Source: UBA6115 sp012514225 | Lineage (GTDB): Bacteria > Bacillota > Clostridia > Christensenellales > Aristaeellaceae | Direction of reading: 5' to 3' | Length of the DNA stretch: 64,000 nt | Assembly (NCBI GenBank): GCA_036756425.1 | Contig: DAIOLC010000007.1 | Coordinates: 21,151 to 85,150, forward strand | Part shown: piece after piece, positions 54,379-63,548 of the stretch | How the letters are laid out: each line of letters begins with the position of its first letter | Numbering within the stretch: position 1 is the stretch's first letter | The notes under the pieces: model-generated | Told to the model about the DNA's origin: nothing | Database searches by the model: none | The model's input: the letters and a program-made list of their open reading frames with translations, nothing else | Made by a program: the position numbers and the translations under genes

Positions 54379-57030
54379 ATGAAGCATTATCTGGAAACGG
54401 TGGAGTCGGTCCTGGAGCACACCGGCAGCGGGGCGCAGGGGCTCGGCGCGCAGGAGGCGCGGAAGCGCCTGGAGGCCAACGGCAAGAACAAGCTCAAGGA
54501 AGAGAAGAAGGCGACGCTGCTGCAGCGCTTCCTGGAGCAACTGAAGGACCCGATGCTCCTCATCCTCATGTCCGCGGCGGTGGTGTCCGGCGTCACCAGC
54601 GTGATGTCGAACGAGGGCCTGACGGACGTCTTCGTCATCCTGGCCGTCGTGCTGCTCAACGCCATCCTGGGCGTCTACCAGGAGAGCAAGGCGGAGAAGG
54701 CCATCGAGGCGCTGCAGACGATGTCCGCCGCCGTGTCCAGCGTGCTTCGGGACGGGCAGGTCGTCCAGGTGCATTCCGAGGACCTGGTGGTGGGCGACGT
54801 CGTGCTGCTGGACGCGGGCACCGCGGTCCCGGCGGACTGCCGCATCATCGAGAGCGCCAGCCTGCAGATTGAGGAGGCCGCGCTGACCGGGGAGTCCGTG
54901 CCCGTCTACAAGGAGACGGAAGCCCTGGCCTTGAACGGCGCCGCCGACGTGACCCTGGGCGACCGGAAGAACTTGTGCTACATGGGTTCGACCGTCGTGT
55001 ACGGCCGCGGCCGCGCGGTGGTGGTCGCCACGGGCATGGACACGCAGATGGGCAGGATTGCCGACGCGATTTCCAGGACCGTGGAGGGCGAGACGCCGCT
55101 GCAGATTAAGCTGGGCCAGCTGAGCAGGCTGCTCACCTACATGGTGCTGGCCATCTGCGCCTTCATCTTCGTGTTCAGCATCGTGCGCACGGGCGACTTC
55201 CACCTGGAGGCCATCCTGCGCACCTTCATGATCGCCGTGTCCCTGGCCGTCGCCGCGATTCCGGAGGGGCTGGCGACGGTGGTGACCATCGTGCTGTCCG
55301 TGGGCGTCACCAACATGAGCCGCCGCAACGCCATCATCCGGCGCCTGACGGCCGTCGAAACCCTGGGCTCCACCCAGGTCATCTGCTCGGACAAGACCGG
55401 CACGCTGACCCAGAACAGGATGACGGTGGTGGACGAGAAGACGGAGGACCGCCCGCTGCTGGCGCGCGCCATGGCGCTGAGCTCCGACTCCGAGTGGGTC
55501 GACGGGCAGGCCGTGGGCGAGCCGACGGAAAACGCCCTGGTCGCGCACGCCGCCGGCCTGGGCATGGACAAGAACGCCCTCAAGGAGCAGTTCCGGCGCG
55601 TGGGCGAGGCCCCCTTCGACTCGATGCGCAAGCTGATGTCGACCATCGTCCGGGACGGGGAGGGCCGCCTGAAGCAGTACACCAAGGGCGCGCCGGACGA
55701 GCTGCTGCGCCGCTGCGACAAGTGGTGGGACGGCCGGCAGGAGCGCCCGCTGGACGACGCGAAGCGCCGCGAAATCCTGGAGCAGAACAAGGAAATGGCC
55801 AGCCGGGCGCTGCGCGTGCTGGCCTCCGCCTACCGCGACTGGGCGGCGATGCCGCCGGACCAGAAGCCGGACACGCTGGAAAACGGCCTCACCTTCCTGG
55901 GCCTGGTCGGCATGCTCGACCCCGTCCGGCCCGAGGTCATCCCGGCCATCGAAGAGTGCAAGCAGGCCGGCATCCGGCCGGTCATGATCACCGGCGACCA
56001 CAAGGACACCGCGGTCGCCATCGCCCGGCAGCTGAAGATGATCGAGTCCGCCGACGAGGCCGTGACCGGCGCGCAGCTGGACCAGATCAGCGACGAGCAG
56101 TTCAGGCAGGCCATCGGCAACTACTCCGTCTACGCGCGCGTGCAGCCGGAGCACAAGGTGCGCATCGTCACCGCCTGGCAGGACAACGGCAAGGTCACCG
56201 CGATGACCGGCGACGGCGTCAACGACGCGCCCTCCATCAAGAAGGCCGACATCGGCGTGGGCATGGGCATCACCGGCACCGACGTGACCAAGAACGTGGC
56301 GGACATGGTGCTGGCGGACGACAACTTCGCCACCATCGTGCACGCGGTGGAGGAAGGCCGCCGGATTTACGACAACATCCGCAAGGCCATCCAGTTCCTG
56401 CTGTCCTCCAACCTCTCCGAGGTGCTGTCGATTTTCGTGGCCACGATGGTCGGCTTCATCATCTTAGAGCCCATCCACCTGCTGTGGATCAACGTCATCA
56501 CCGACACCTTCCCCGCCCTGTCCCTGGGCTTCGAGGCCCCGGACCCGGACGTCATGAGCCGCCAGCCCCGGGACAAGAACGAGGGCGTGTTCGCCGGCGG
56601 GATGGGCTGGGATTCGCTCTACCAGGGCGTGATGGTGGCCATACTGACCCTCGTCGCCTACTTCATCGGCCATTACGTCGAAAGCGGCGTCTGGGAGTTC
56701 GTGCCGCTGAGCCAGGGGCTCTCCCACGACGGGGTCACGATGGCCTTTCTGACCATGAGCATGGCGGAGGTCTTCCATTCCCTCAACATGCGCTCCGTCC
56801 GCGGCTCCATCTTCACGCTGAAGACCCACAACAAGTTCCTCTATTACGCGATGGCGGTCTCCTTCCTGCTGACGGCGGCGGTCATCTACGTGCCCTTCCT
56901 GCGCGACGCCTTCAAGTTCGAGCACATCAGCCTGGAGGAGTTCGGCATCTCGATGCTGCTGGCCCTCAGCGTGATTCCGATTGTGGAAACGGTCAAGTTC
57001 TTCCAGCGCAGGCACGGCAAAAAGCGCTGA
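54379..57030 (+). CDS. Calcium-type P-type cation ATPase (PMR1/PacL-like)
   Basis: 883 residues from ATG 54379; the ribosome site (GGGAAG) is weak, and upstream in-frame ATGs overlap the promoter. Actuator TGES at 170-173, phosphorylated D338 in CSDKTGT, PEGL at 295-298 in M4, and the hinge MTGDGVNDAP are all present. M4 VAAIPEGLA and M6 (NVITDTFPALSLGFE) have the acidic/Asn residues expected of type IIA Ca2+ pumps. It expels Ca2+ or Mn2+ from the cytosol. A strong terminator follows. Confidence 0.92.
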   Translation: MKHYLETVESVLEHTGSGAQGLGAQEARKRLEANGKNKLKEEKKATLLQRFLEQLKDPMLLILMSAAVVSGVTSVMSNEGLTDVFVILAVVLLNAILGVYQESKAEKAIEALQTMSAAVSSVLRDGQVVQVHSEDLVVGDVVLLDAGTAVPADCRIIESASLQIEEAALTGESVPVYKETEALALNGAADVTLGDRKNLCYMGSTVVYGRGRAVVVATGMDTQMGRIADAISRTVEGETPLQIKLGQLSRLLTYMVLAICAFIFVFSIVRTGDFHLEAILRTFMIAVSLAVAAIPEGLATVVTIVLSVGVTNMSRRNAIIRRLTAVETLGSTQVICSDKTGTLTQNRMTVVDEKTEDRPLLARAMALSSDSEWVDGQAVGEPTENALVAHAAGLGMDKNALKEQFRRVGEAPFDSMRKLMSTIVRDGEGRLKQYTKGAPDELLRRCDKWWDGRQERPLDDAKRREILEQNKEMASRALRVLASAYRDWAAMPPDQKPDTLENGLTFLGLVGMLDPVRPEVIPAIEECKQAGIRPVMITGDHKDTAVAIARQLKMIESADEAVTGAQLDQISDEQFRQAIGNYSVYARVQPEHKVRIVTAWQDNGKVTAMTGDGVNDAPSIKKADIGVGMGITGTDVTKNVADMVLADDNFATIVHAVEEGRRIYDNIRKAIQFLLSSNLSEVLSIFVATMVGFIILEPIHLLWINVITDTFPALSLGFEAPDPDVMSRQPRDKNEGVFAGGMGWDSLYQGVMVAILTLVAYFIGHYVESGVWEFVPLSQGLSHDGVTMAFLTMSMAEVFHSLNMRSVRGSIFTLKTHNKFLYYAMAVSFLLTAAVIYVPFLRDAFKFEHISLEEFGISMLLALSVIPIVETVKFFQRRHGKKR

Positions 57031-57046
57031 GCCCCCGCGACAAACG

Positions 57047-57086
57047 GCCCCGCGGCAGCGCATGGACCGCGCCGCGGGGCTTTTTT
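57047..57086 (+). terminator. Terminator of the P-type ATPase gene
   Basis: GCCCCGCGGC and GCCGCGGGGC form a 10-base stem with 14-base loop, followed by TTTTTT. A textbook factor-independent terminator. Confidence 0.85.
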
Positions 57087-57101
57087 ATCCGGAAACCGGC
57101 T

Positions 57102-57578
57102 TCAGGGGCTTGGGCTCACGTAGGCGCCGGGCGGCGGCGACGGGGAGGGGGAAGCGGAAAGGCCCGGCGTCTGCGAGGCCCGGGGCCGCGCGTCGGGCCC
57201 AAACAGCATTTCCAGCGTCAGCGCGCCGGCGAGGCCGTCCGCGTCCAGCCCGTGCTGCTCCTGGAACAGCCGGACCGACTCCTGGGTGCCCTCGAAGTAC
57301 TTGCCGTCGATTTCCCCCCCGTAAAAGCCCAGTTCGGCCAGCCGCCGCTGCAGTTCCATCACCTCCGGGCCGATAGAGCCGTGGCGGTACAGCGGGGTCT
57401 GCGCCTGGAAGGCCAGGTCGGGCGGCGCCAGGGTGGGGACCGGCGTCGTCGCGGCCAGCGCCTCGAAGTCCCGCCGCGCGCGGACGGCCAGCACGGTCAG
57501 GATGACCGCCGCCGTCAGCAGCGCCGCCGCCAGCAGGATGAATCCCGCGCGCCGCCAGTCCGCCTTCCTCCGCGCCAT
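57102..57578 (-). CDS. Membrane-anchored peptidoglycan-binding (PG_binding_1) protein
   Basis: 158 residues: basic start, one transmembrane helix (FILLAAALLTAAVILTVLAV), then a PG_binding_1 module (~67-120) with VMELQRRLAELGFYGGEIDGKY split across two repeats, and a Pro/Ser tail. It probably tethers the membrane to peptidoglycan from outside. It is a single-gene unit. Confidence 0.85.
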   Translation of the reverse strand: MARRKADWRRAGFILLAAALLTAAVILTVLAVRARRDFEALAATTPVPTLAPPDLAFQAQTPLYRHGSIGPEVMELQRRLAELGFYGGEIDGKYFEGTQESVRLFQEQHGLDADGLAGALTLEMLFGPDARPRASQTPGLSASPSPSPPPGAYVSPSP

Positions 57579-57603
57579 ACGACCTCCCCTTATCGATACG
57601 CGC

Positions 57604-57633
57604 AGTATAGGGTCCCGCCGCGGGCCCTGTCAA
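57604..57633 (-). promoter_or_regulatory. Promoter of the peptidoglycan-binding gene
   Basis: Consensus TTGACA (57628-57633), 18-base spacer, TATACT (57604-57609) on the minus strand. Confidence 0.65.
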
Positions 57634-57645
57634 ACCGCCGCTTCC

Positions 57646-57674
57646 TTGCCCCTGCAGCCGGGCTTTGCTACAAT
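57646..57674 (+). promoter_or_regulatory. gph promoter
   Basis: TTGCCC (57646-57651), 17-base spacer, TACAAT (57669-57674), ~23 bases before the start codon. Confidence 0.55.
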
Positions 57675-57696
57675 GAAGGCGCAAAAAGGAGGACGT

Positions 57697-58362
57697 ATGC
57701 GCAATTTTGTCGTGTTTGACCTGGACGGGACGCTGCTGGACACCCTGCCCGACATCGCGGGGGCGATGAACCGGGTGCTGTTCCGTCACGGGCTGCCCCA
57801 GCACCCGGAGGAGAGCTACAAGCTCTTTACCGGGAACGGCGCCAGGATGCTGACCCGCCGCGCGCTGGCGGGGCACGAGGAGATGCTCGAGGACGTGTAC
57901 CCGGAGTACCTCGCGGACTACGGGCGGCACAACCGGGTCGGCACGAAGCCCTACGACGGCATTCCCCGGTTGCTGGAGTCGCTGGCGGAACGCGGCATCG
58001 CCCTGATGGTCTTCAGCAACAAGGACGACGAGGACACCCGGGACGTCGTCAGCCATTATTTCCCCGGAGTCCCCTTTGCCGCCGTCGCCGGCAGCCGGCC
58101 GGACCTGCCGCTGAAGCCCGACCCCGAGGCGCTCAACCGGATGATGAAGGAACTGGGGCTCTCCCCAGAAGACGGCGTCTACCTGGGCGACACGGTGATG
58201 GACATGCAGTGCGCGAAGGCCGCGGGCCTCTACCCGGTCGCCGCGCTGTGGGGCTTCCAGACCCGGGAGATGCTGTCTGCCGAGCAGCCCGCGCGCTTCA
58301 TCGGCCATCCCCTGGAGCTGCTGGACATCGCGCGGGAGCGGTTCGCCCCGGCGGGCGGGTGA
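57697..58362 (+). CDS. gph: HAD-family phosphatase, phosphoglycolate phosphatase-like
   Basis: 221 residues from ATG 57697 (AAAGGAGG upstream). HAD motif I DLDGTLLDT, motif II VFSNKDD, motif III with KPDPEAL and motif IV LGDTVMDMQCAKAAG are intact, with a helical cap between. It is of the Gph/PgmB-like subfamily; phosphoglycolate or another small phosphate ester is the likely substrate. A palindromic hairpin follows ~108 bases downstream. Confidence 0.85.
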   Translation: MRNFVVFDLDGTLLDTLPDIAGAMNRVLFRHGLPQHPEESYKLFTGNGARMLTRRALAGHEEMLEDVYPEYLADYGRHNRVGTKPYDGIPRLLESLAERGIALMVFSNKDDEDTRDVVSHYFPGVPFAAVAGSRPDLPLKPDPEALNRMMKELGLSPEDGVYLGDTVMDMQCAKAAGLYPVAALWGFQTREMLSAEQPARFIGHPLELLDIARERFAPAGG

Positions 58363-58435
58363 ACGCGGCGGCGCCTGCCGGCACTTCGCGCTGATTGAGG
58401 CGCCTGCCAATCCCGCTTTCAGTCCATGAAGCGCC

Positions 58436-58469
58436 CGCATCATCCTCTATAGTAAGGTTTTTGACAGCC
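58436..58469 (-). repeat. Interspersed repeat B, copy 1
   Basis: A 34-base sequence beginning CGCATCATCCTCTATAGTAA and ending GGTTTTTGACAGCC is repeated almost identically at 61218-61252, which differs by one extra T. Copy 1 is followed by the palindrome GAAGCGCCCG/CGGGCGCTTC. Confidence 0.8.
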
Positions 58470-58470
58470 T

Positions 58471-58490
58471 GAAGCGCCCGCGGGCGCTTC
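58471..58490 (+). terminator. Palindrome downstream of gph
   Basis: GAAGCGCCCG/CGGGCGCTTC is a perfect 10-base inverted repeat followed by TTCCTTTTC on the plus strand. It is a plausible weak terminator for gph and is also part of the repeat environment. Confidence 0.45.
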
Positions 58491-58631
58491 TTCCTTTTCA
58501 GGATGTGAATGCGCTTTTTCGGCCCGGGCGGCCGGCGGAGCGCTTCCTGATGAGGGAAGGAACGCCTTTTCCGCCTGTTCGTCAGCGCCCGCAGCCGGCG
58601 GGATGGTCAGGGCGCTCCGCGAAGGGCAGAA

Positions 58632-58861
58632 CCCGCTGCTCCGCACAGGCCGCCGCCTTGCATCCATTTCAGGGCAGTCGCCGCCGGTCTCTTCCGGGAA
58701 ACGGCAATCCCCTGGGCTGTGGGGCGTCCGCGTACGTATCCCGTTACCCGCTGCTCCGCACAGGCCGTCGCCTTTCATCCAAATCAGGGGAGCCGCCGCC
58801 GGTCTCTTCCGGGAAACGGCAAACCCCTGGGCTTTGGGGTGTCCGCGCACGCTTCCCCCTT
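58632..58861. repeat. Two tandem 115-base units
   Basis: Copy 1 (58632-58746) and copy 2 (58747-58861) start with the same 20 bases (CCCGCTGCTCCGCACAGGCC) and share the block CCGCCGGTCTCTTCCGGGAA. I count 15 differences over 115 positions by eye. A partial third unit may continue near 58862-58890. Confidence 0.8.
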
Positions 58862-58993
58862 TCGCGAAAGGCGGGGTGCATCCGTTCCGCCGCAACCGGG
58901 CCGGACGGCGCCTTTTTCTGTCCGGGGCGGCGCGGAAATCCCCCGCCTGGGCGGCACCGCCTGTTTTTTTGAAAAAAAATGTGCTCCACCCCC

Positions 58994-59022
58994 TTGCAAA
59001 CCGGAAACGGATGGGGTATATT
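58994..59022 (+). promoter_or_regulatory. groESL promoter
   Basis: TTGCAA (58994-58999), 17-base spacer, TATATT (59017-59022), just upstream of the CIRCE element. Confidence 0.75.
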
Positions 59023-59032
59023 GGCAACAGGA

Positions 59033-59059
59033 TTAGCACTCATCTCGAATGAGTGCTAA
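59033..59059. promoter_or_regulatory. CIRCE element (HrcA operator)
   Basis: TTAGCACTC-N9-GAGTGCTAA, a perfect match to the CIRCE consensus, lies between the groES promoter and its start codon. HrcA should repress groESL and release it on heat shock. hrcA is not in the window. Confidence 0.97.
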
Positions 59060-59087
59060 CAACAGCAAGAGGAGCAAGGAGGAAACC

Positions 59088-59372
59088 ATGAACGTCAAAC
59101 CTTTGGGCGACCGGGTCGTCATCAAGAACGTGGAAAGCGAGGAAACCACCAAGGGCGGCATCATCCTGACGGGGACGGCCAAGGAAAAGCCCCAGATGGC
59201 GGAGGTCATCGCGGTGGGTCCGGGCGGGAACGTGGACGGCAAGGAAATCACCATGCACGTGAAGGCCGGGCAGAAGGTCATCTATTCCAAGTATGCCGGC
59301 ACGGAAGTCAAGCTGGACGGCGAGGAGCTCATCATCGTGCGCCAGTCGGACATTTTGGCCGTTGTGGAATAA
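59088..59372 (+). CDS. groES: Co-chaperonin GroES
   Basis: 94 residues from ATG 59088 (AAGGAGG upstream). An upstream in-frame ATG overlaps CIRCE and is rejected. NVKPLGDRVVIKN, the mobile-loop region ETTKGGIILTG and the end YAGTEVKLDGEELIIVRQSD are typical. It caps GroEL; groEL follows 25 bases later. Confidence 0.97.
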   Translation: MNVKPLGDRVVIKNVESEETTKGGIILTGTAKEKPQMAEVIAVGPGGNVDGKEITMHVKAGQKVIYSKYAGTEVKLDGEELIIVRQSDILAVVE

Positions 59373-59397
59373 CAACAAGCGAAGGAGCGGATAGAAA

Positions 59398-61026
<1,629 letters not shown>

Positions 61027-61045
61027 GGACCGCCCGCAAAGAACC

Positions 61046-61075
61046 CCGGGGCCGCCGCATCCGCGGCGGCCCCGG
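61046..61075 (+). terminator. Hairpin after groEL
   Basis: CCGGGGCCGCCGC and its perfect complement form a 13-base stem with a 4-base loop, 20 bases after the groEL stop. No U-tract, so it may pause or protect mRNA. A near copy lies at 61253-61280. Confidence 0.5.
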
Positions 61076-61080
61076 ATTGT

Positions 61081-61207
61081 CGAAAAAGGTCTGCGGGCCT
61101 TTTTCGATCCGGAGGATGGCTGCGGAATGTTTTCGCTGTTCGCGAAAACGCCCCGCGCGTCCGGCAGAGCCGGACGACACGATGATAATCGGTGGGCTGC
61201 CGCCCCC
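61081..61207 (+). repeat. Interspersed repeat A, copy 2
   Basis: It matches 35176-35302 read in reverse. It begins with a 9-base-stem hairpin CGAAAAAGG/CCTTTTTCG, and shares the identical TTCGCGAAAACGCCCCGCGC block. See copy 1. Confidence 0.75.
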
Positions 61208-61217
61208 CGGAGCCCCC

Positions 61218-61252
61218 CGCATCATCCTCTATAGTAAGGTTTTTTGACAGCC
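61218..61252 (-). repeat. Interspersed repeat B, copy 2
   Basis: Starts with CGCATCATCCTCTATAGTAA and ends TTTTTTGACAGCC, one T longer than copy 1 at 58436-58469. It abuts repeat A copy 2. Confidence 0.8.
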
Positions 61253-61293
61253 CCGGGGTCGCCGCATCCGCGGCGGCCCCTTCATCTCCCGGA

Positions 61294-61349
61294 AACGCCC
61301 GCGGCGGTTCCCCCTGATACGGGAATCCGTTCGCGGGCGGGCGTTTTTT
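61294..61349 (+). terminator. Strong terminator between groEL and mmsA
   Basis: AACGCCCGC and GCGGGCGTT form the outer stem, with an inner TTCCC/GGGAA hairpin, followed by TTTTTT. Probably stops read-through from groESL; it faces away from mmsA. Confidence 0.7.
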
Positions 61350-61498
61350 ATCTTCGCGTACAAGAACCTTCAATAAGGCGGGTTTCCGTCCGTTCGCATC
61401 CGCGCCCTTGCCGGGCGGCCCCGGCAGGAGCGTCAGGCTGTCAAAACCCTTCCGCGGGGACGAAAAGCGGGGGGAGGCGGGCCGCCGCCCGACCCGGC

Positions 61499-63019
61499 CT
61501 AAATCCGCTCGACCGTGCCCTCCCAGGTGCCGATGTGCCTTTGGCGCGAGCTTTCATCATACCAGTGTTTGGTTACGGTCTTGGCGCGCGTGTAGAACCG
61601 GACGCCATCCACCCCCAGGACGTGCGTGTCGCCGAAGAAGGATTCCTTGTTCCCGCTGAAGGGGAAGTACGCGGAAGGCACGGGGATGCCAACGTTGATG
61701 CCCACCATCCCGCTGTCGGTCAACAGCTCGAACTGCCTGGCGTAATACCCGTTCTGGGTAAAGATTGCGCTGCCGTTCCCATACCGGTTGGCATTGATGA
61801 CGGCCATGCCCTCCTCAAAGTCCCTGATTCTCTTGATCGCGGTCACCGGGCCGAAAACCTCGTACTGCCCGATTTCCATCTCCGGGGTGACGCGGTCAAA
61901 AATCGTGGGCCCCAGGAAGAAGCCGTTCTCAAACCCCTCCACCCTGACGTTCCGGCCGTCCAGCACCAGCTCGGCGCCCTCGTCGACGCCCTTTTGAATC
62001 CAGCCTTCTACAAAGGCCTTGTGCTCCTTTGTCACAAGGGGCCCCAGCCGCGTCTTCGGGTCGTAAGCGCAGCCGACGGCCAGGGCCTGCGCCTTTTCCC
62101 TGAGCTGCGCGACGAAGCGGTCGGCAATGCTTTCCTGCACCGCGATGACCGGCAAGGCCATGCATCTCATGCCGGCGCAGCCGTAGGTCGAGTTGATGAC
62201 GGCGTTGACCGTGCTGTCAAGCTCGCAATCCTCCAGGACCAGCGCATGGTTCTTGGCTTGACACAACGCCTGCACGCGCTTGCCATTTGCGGCGGCGACC
62301 TCGTAGATGTGCCTGCCCACCGCCGTCGACCCGACAAAGGTGATTGCCTTGACGCGGGGGTCGGTCAGGAACAGCTCGCTTTCCTCATTGCTGCAGGTGA
62401 CAAGGTTGACCACGCCTTTGGGGAAGCCGCCCTCCGTATAGAAGAGCTCCATGATTCTCATGGCGGTCAGGGGCGTCGGGCTTGCGGCCTTCAGCACCAC
62501 CGTGTTCCCCGTCGCAATCGCGAGCGGGACCATCCAGCCCCAGGGAATCATGGCGGGAAAGTTGAACGGCACGATTCCCGCAACCACGCCCAGCGGCATC
62601 CTGTAGGTCGCCGTGTCGAAGCCGCTGGTCACCTGGAGCGACGCGGCCCCCTGCGTGAGCAGGGGGAGGCTGCAGGCCAGCTCGGTCGGCTCGATCGCCT
62701 TGAGGATGTCGCCCCTGGCTTCGTCAAGGGTCTTCCCCAGCTCTTTCGAGCAAAGGAGCGTGAGCTCCCCGATATGGTCCAGGAGGACGTTCCTCCATTT
62801 GAACATCATCTGGGTGCGGGTGGACAGCGACTGCTGGCTCCAGTCGGCAAACGCCGCCTGGGCTGACGCGATTGCCTCCTCCACTTCCGCCTTCGTGCAG
62901 CACGGGACCTCGGCGATGACTTCGCCGGTGCTCGAATCGGTGACGGGCATCCACTTCCCGGTTCCCGATTCCTTCCATACCCCGTCGGCACAGTAGCCTT
63001 TTCGGATGCTCTTTCCCAT
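61499..63019 (-). CDS. mmsA: CoA-acylating methylmalonate-semialdehyde dehydrogenase
   Basis: 506 residues from ATG 63019 (GGAGG upstream). The family signature around GMVGINVGIPVPSAYFPF, the catalytic Cys of GMRCMA and KESFFGDTHVLG with FYTRAKTVT at the C-terminus identify an IolA/MmsA-type enzyme. It oxidises malonate or methylmalonate semialdehyde to acetyl- or propionyl-CoA using NAD and CoA. No other iol or valine-degradation genes are adjacent, so its pathway here is open. Confidence 0.94.
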   Translation of the reverse strand: MGKSIRKGYCADGVWKESGTGKWMPVTDSSTGEVIAEVPCCTKAEVEEAIASAQAAFADWSQQSLSTRTQMMFKWRNVLLDHIGELTLLCSKELGKTLDEARGDILKAIEPTELACSLPLLTQGAASLQVTSGFDTATYRMPLGVVAGIVPFNFPAMIPWGWMVPLAIATGNTVVLKAASPTPLTAMRIMELFYTEGGFPKGVVNLVTCSNEESELFLTDPRVKAITFVGSTAVGRHIYEVAAANGKRVQALCQAKNHALVLEDCELDSTVNAVINSTYGCAGMRCMALPVIAVQESIADRFVAQLREKAQALAVGCAYDPKTRLGPLVTKEHKAFVEGWIQKGVDEGAELVLDGRNVRVEGFENGFFLGPTIFDRVTPEMEIGQYEVFGPVTAIKRIRDFEEGMAVINANRYGNGSAIFTQNGYYARQFELLTDSGMVGINVGIPVPSAYFPFSGNKESFFGDTHVLGVDGVRFYTRAKTVTKHWYDESSRQRHIGTWEGTVERI

Positions 63020-63149
63020 TTCATGACCTCCTCAATCAACGTCGTTGGGTCACACCGACATGAACGCTTATGATGGAACCGGGGCCCCCGCCCGGTTTGT
63101 CAGCGCGGCATCCCGCTTCATCCGATGAAACAGTTTTGCAGATTGTCCA

Positions 63150-63179
63150 AGTATAGGCATCTTCCCTCACCGAAATCAA
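63150..63179 (-). promoter_or_regulatory. mmsA promoter
   Basis: TTGATT (63174-63179), 18-base spacer, TATACT (63150-63155) on the minus strand; a ~120-base leader follows. Confidence 0.5.
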
Positions 63180-63369
63180 GCGGCCGCCAAATGCAGGCCG
63201 CCAAACGACTCTCCGTCCGGCAGCGCGCAACGCATCCGGTTGTTGAATCTTTCACGGAAGCGGCTTTGGTTTGCTGATGAAATCCCCGCCGGCTGTCAAA
63301 CGGGCACAAGGATTGTGTCAGGCCAGAGTGACTCGCGCCTCCCTTCACGGTCAAAAACCGCGCTTTTTC

Positions 63370-63430
63370 TGTGGATAACACCCCGATACCCCCAAAAATC
63401 CACACTGGGATGTGGACAAATTGTGGATAA
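63370..63430. other. Cluster of DnaA-box-like 9-mers
   Basis: TGTGGATAA occurs exactly at 63370-63378 and 63422-63430; both are the reverse complement of the DnaA consensus TTATCCACA. TGTGGACAA (63411-63419) and AAATCCACA (63396-63404) are one- and two-mismatch versions. Four sites in 61 bases are followed by an AT-rich stretch. Confidence 0.5.
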
Positions 63431-63483
63431 TTCCTTTGGCTGTGGTTTCCGTCGCGGAATTGTAAGAAAAATGCAAAAAACGG

Positions 63484-63512
63484 TTGCATCTTGTGGTTCC
63501 GCTTTGTATAAT
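63484..63512 (+). promoter_or_regulatory. Promoter of the last gene
   Basis: TTGCAT (63484-63489), 17-base spacer, TATAAT (63507-63512), ~37 bases before the start codon. Confidence 0.65.
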
Positions 63513-63548
63513 ACCACCATATATAGTGGAAAGGGGCGAATCTCCCGC

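Larger units (their letters stand above)
58363..59087. other. Long intergenic region with repeats upstream of groES
   Basis: This 725-base space holds repeat B copy 1 (58436-58469), the palindrome GAAGCGCCCG/CGGGCGCTTC (58471-58490), two tandem 115-base units (58632-58861), and the groES promoter with CIRCE. Reading frames here mirror the repeats and I do not call a gene. Confidence 0.6.
61027..61498. other. Repeat-rich intergenic region between groEL and mmsA
   Basis: 472 bases containing a GC hairpin after groEL, repeat A copy 2, repeat B copy 2, a second copy of the GC hairpin (61253-61280) and a strong terminator. A truncated GGCTGTCAAAACC (61436-61448) resembles the end of repeat B in reverse. 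No gene seen. Confidence 0.65.
63020..63548. other. Intergenic region with mmsA promoter and DnaA-box-like cluster
   Basis: 529 bases. It contains the mmsA promoter at 63150-63179, a ~120-base leader, the DnaA-box-like cluster at 63370-63430 and, beyond it, an AT-rich stretch and the promoter of the last gene. Open frames here are short and unsupported. Confidence 0.6.

Noticed and set aside
58436..58861. CRISPR array
   Set aside because: Repeat unit is 115 bases in two directly abutting copies with no unique spacers, and no cas genes are nearby.
58440..59052. Several 60-200-codon ORFs on both strands upstream of groES
   Set aside because: They coincide with tandem and interspersed repeats, recur between copies and lack ribosome sites.
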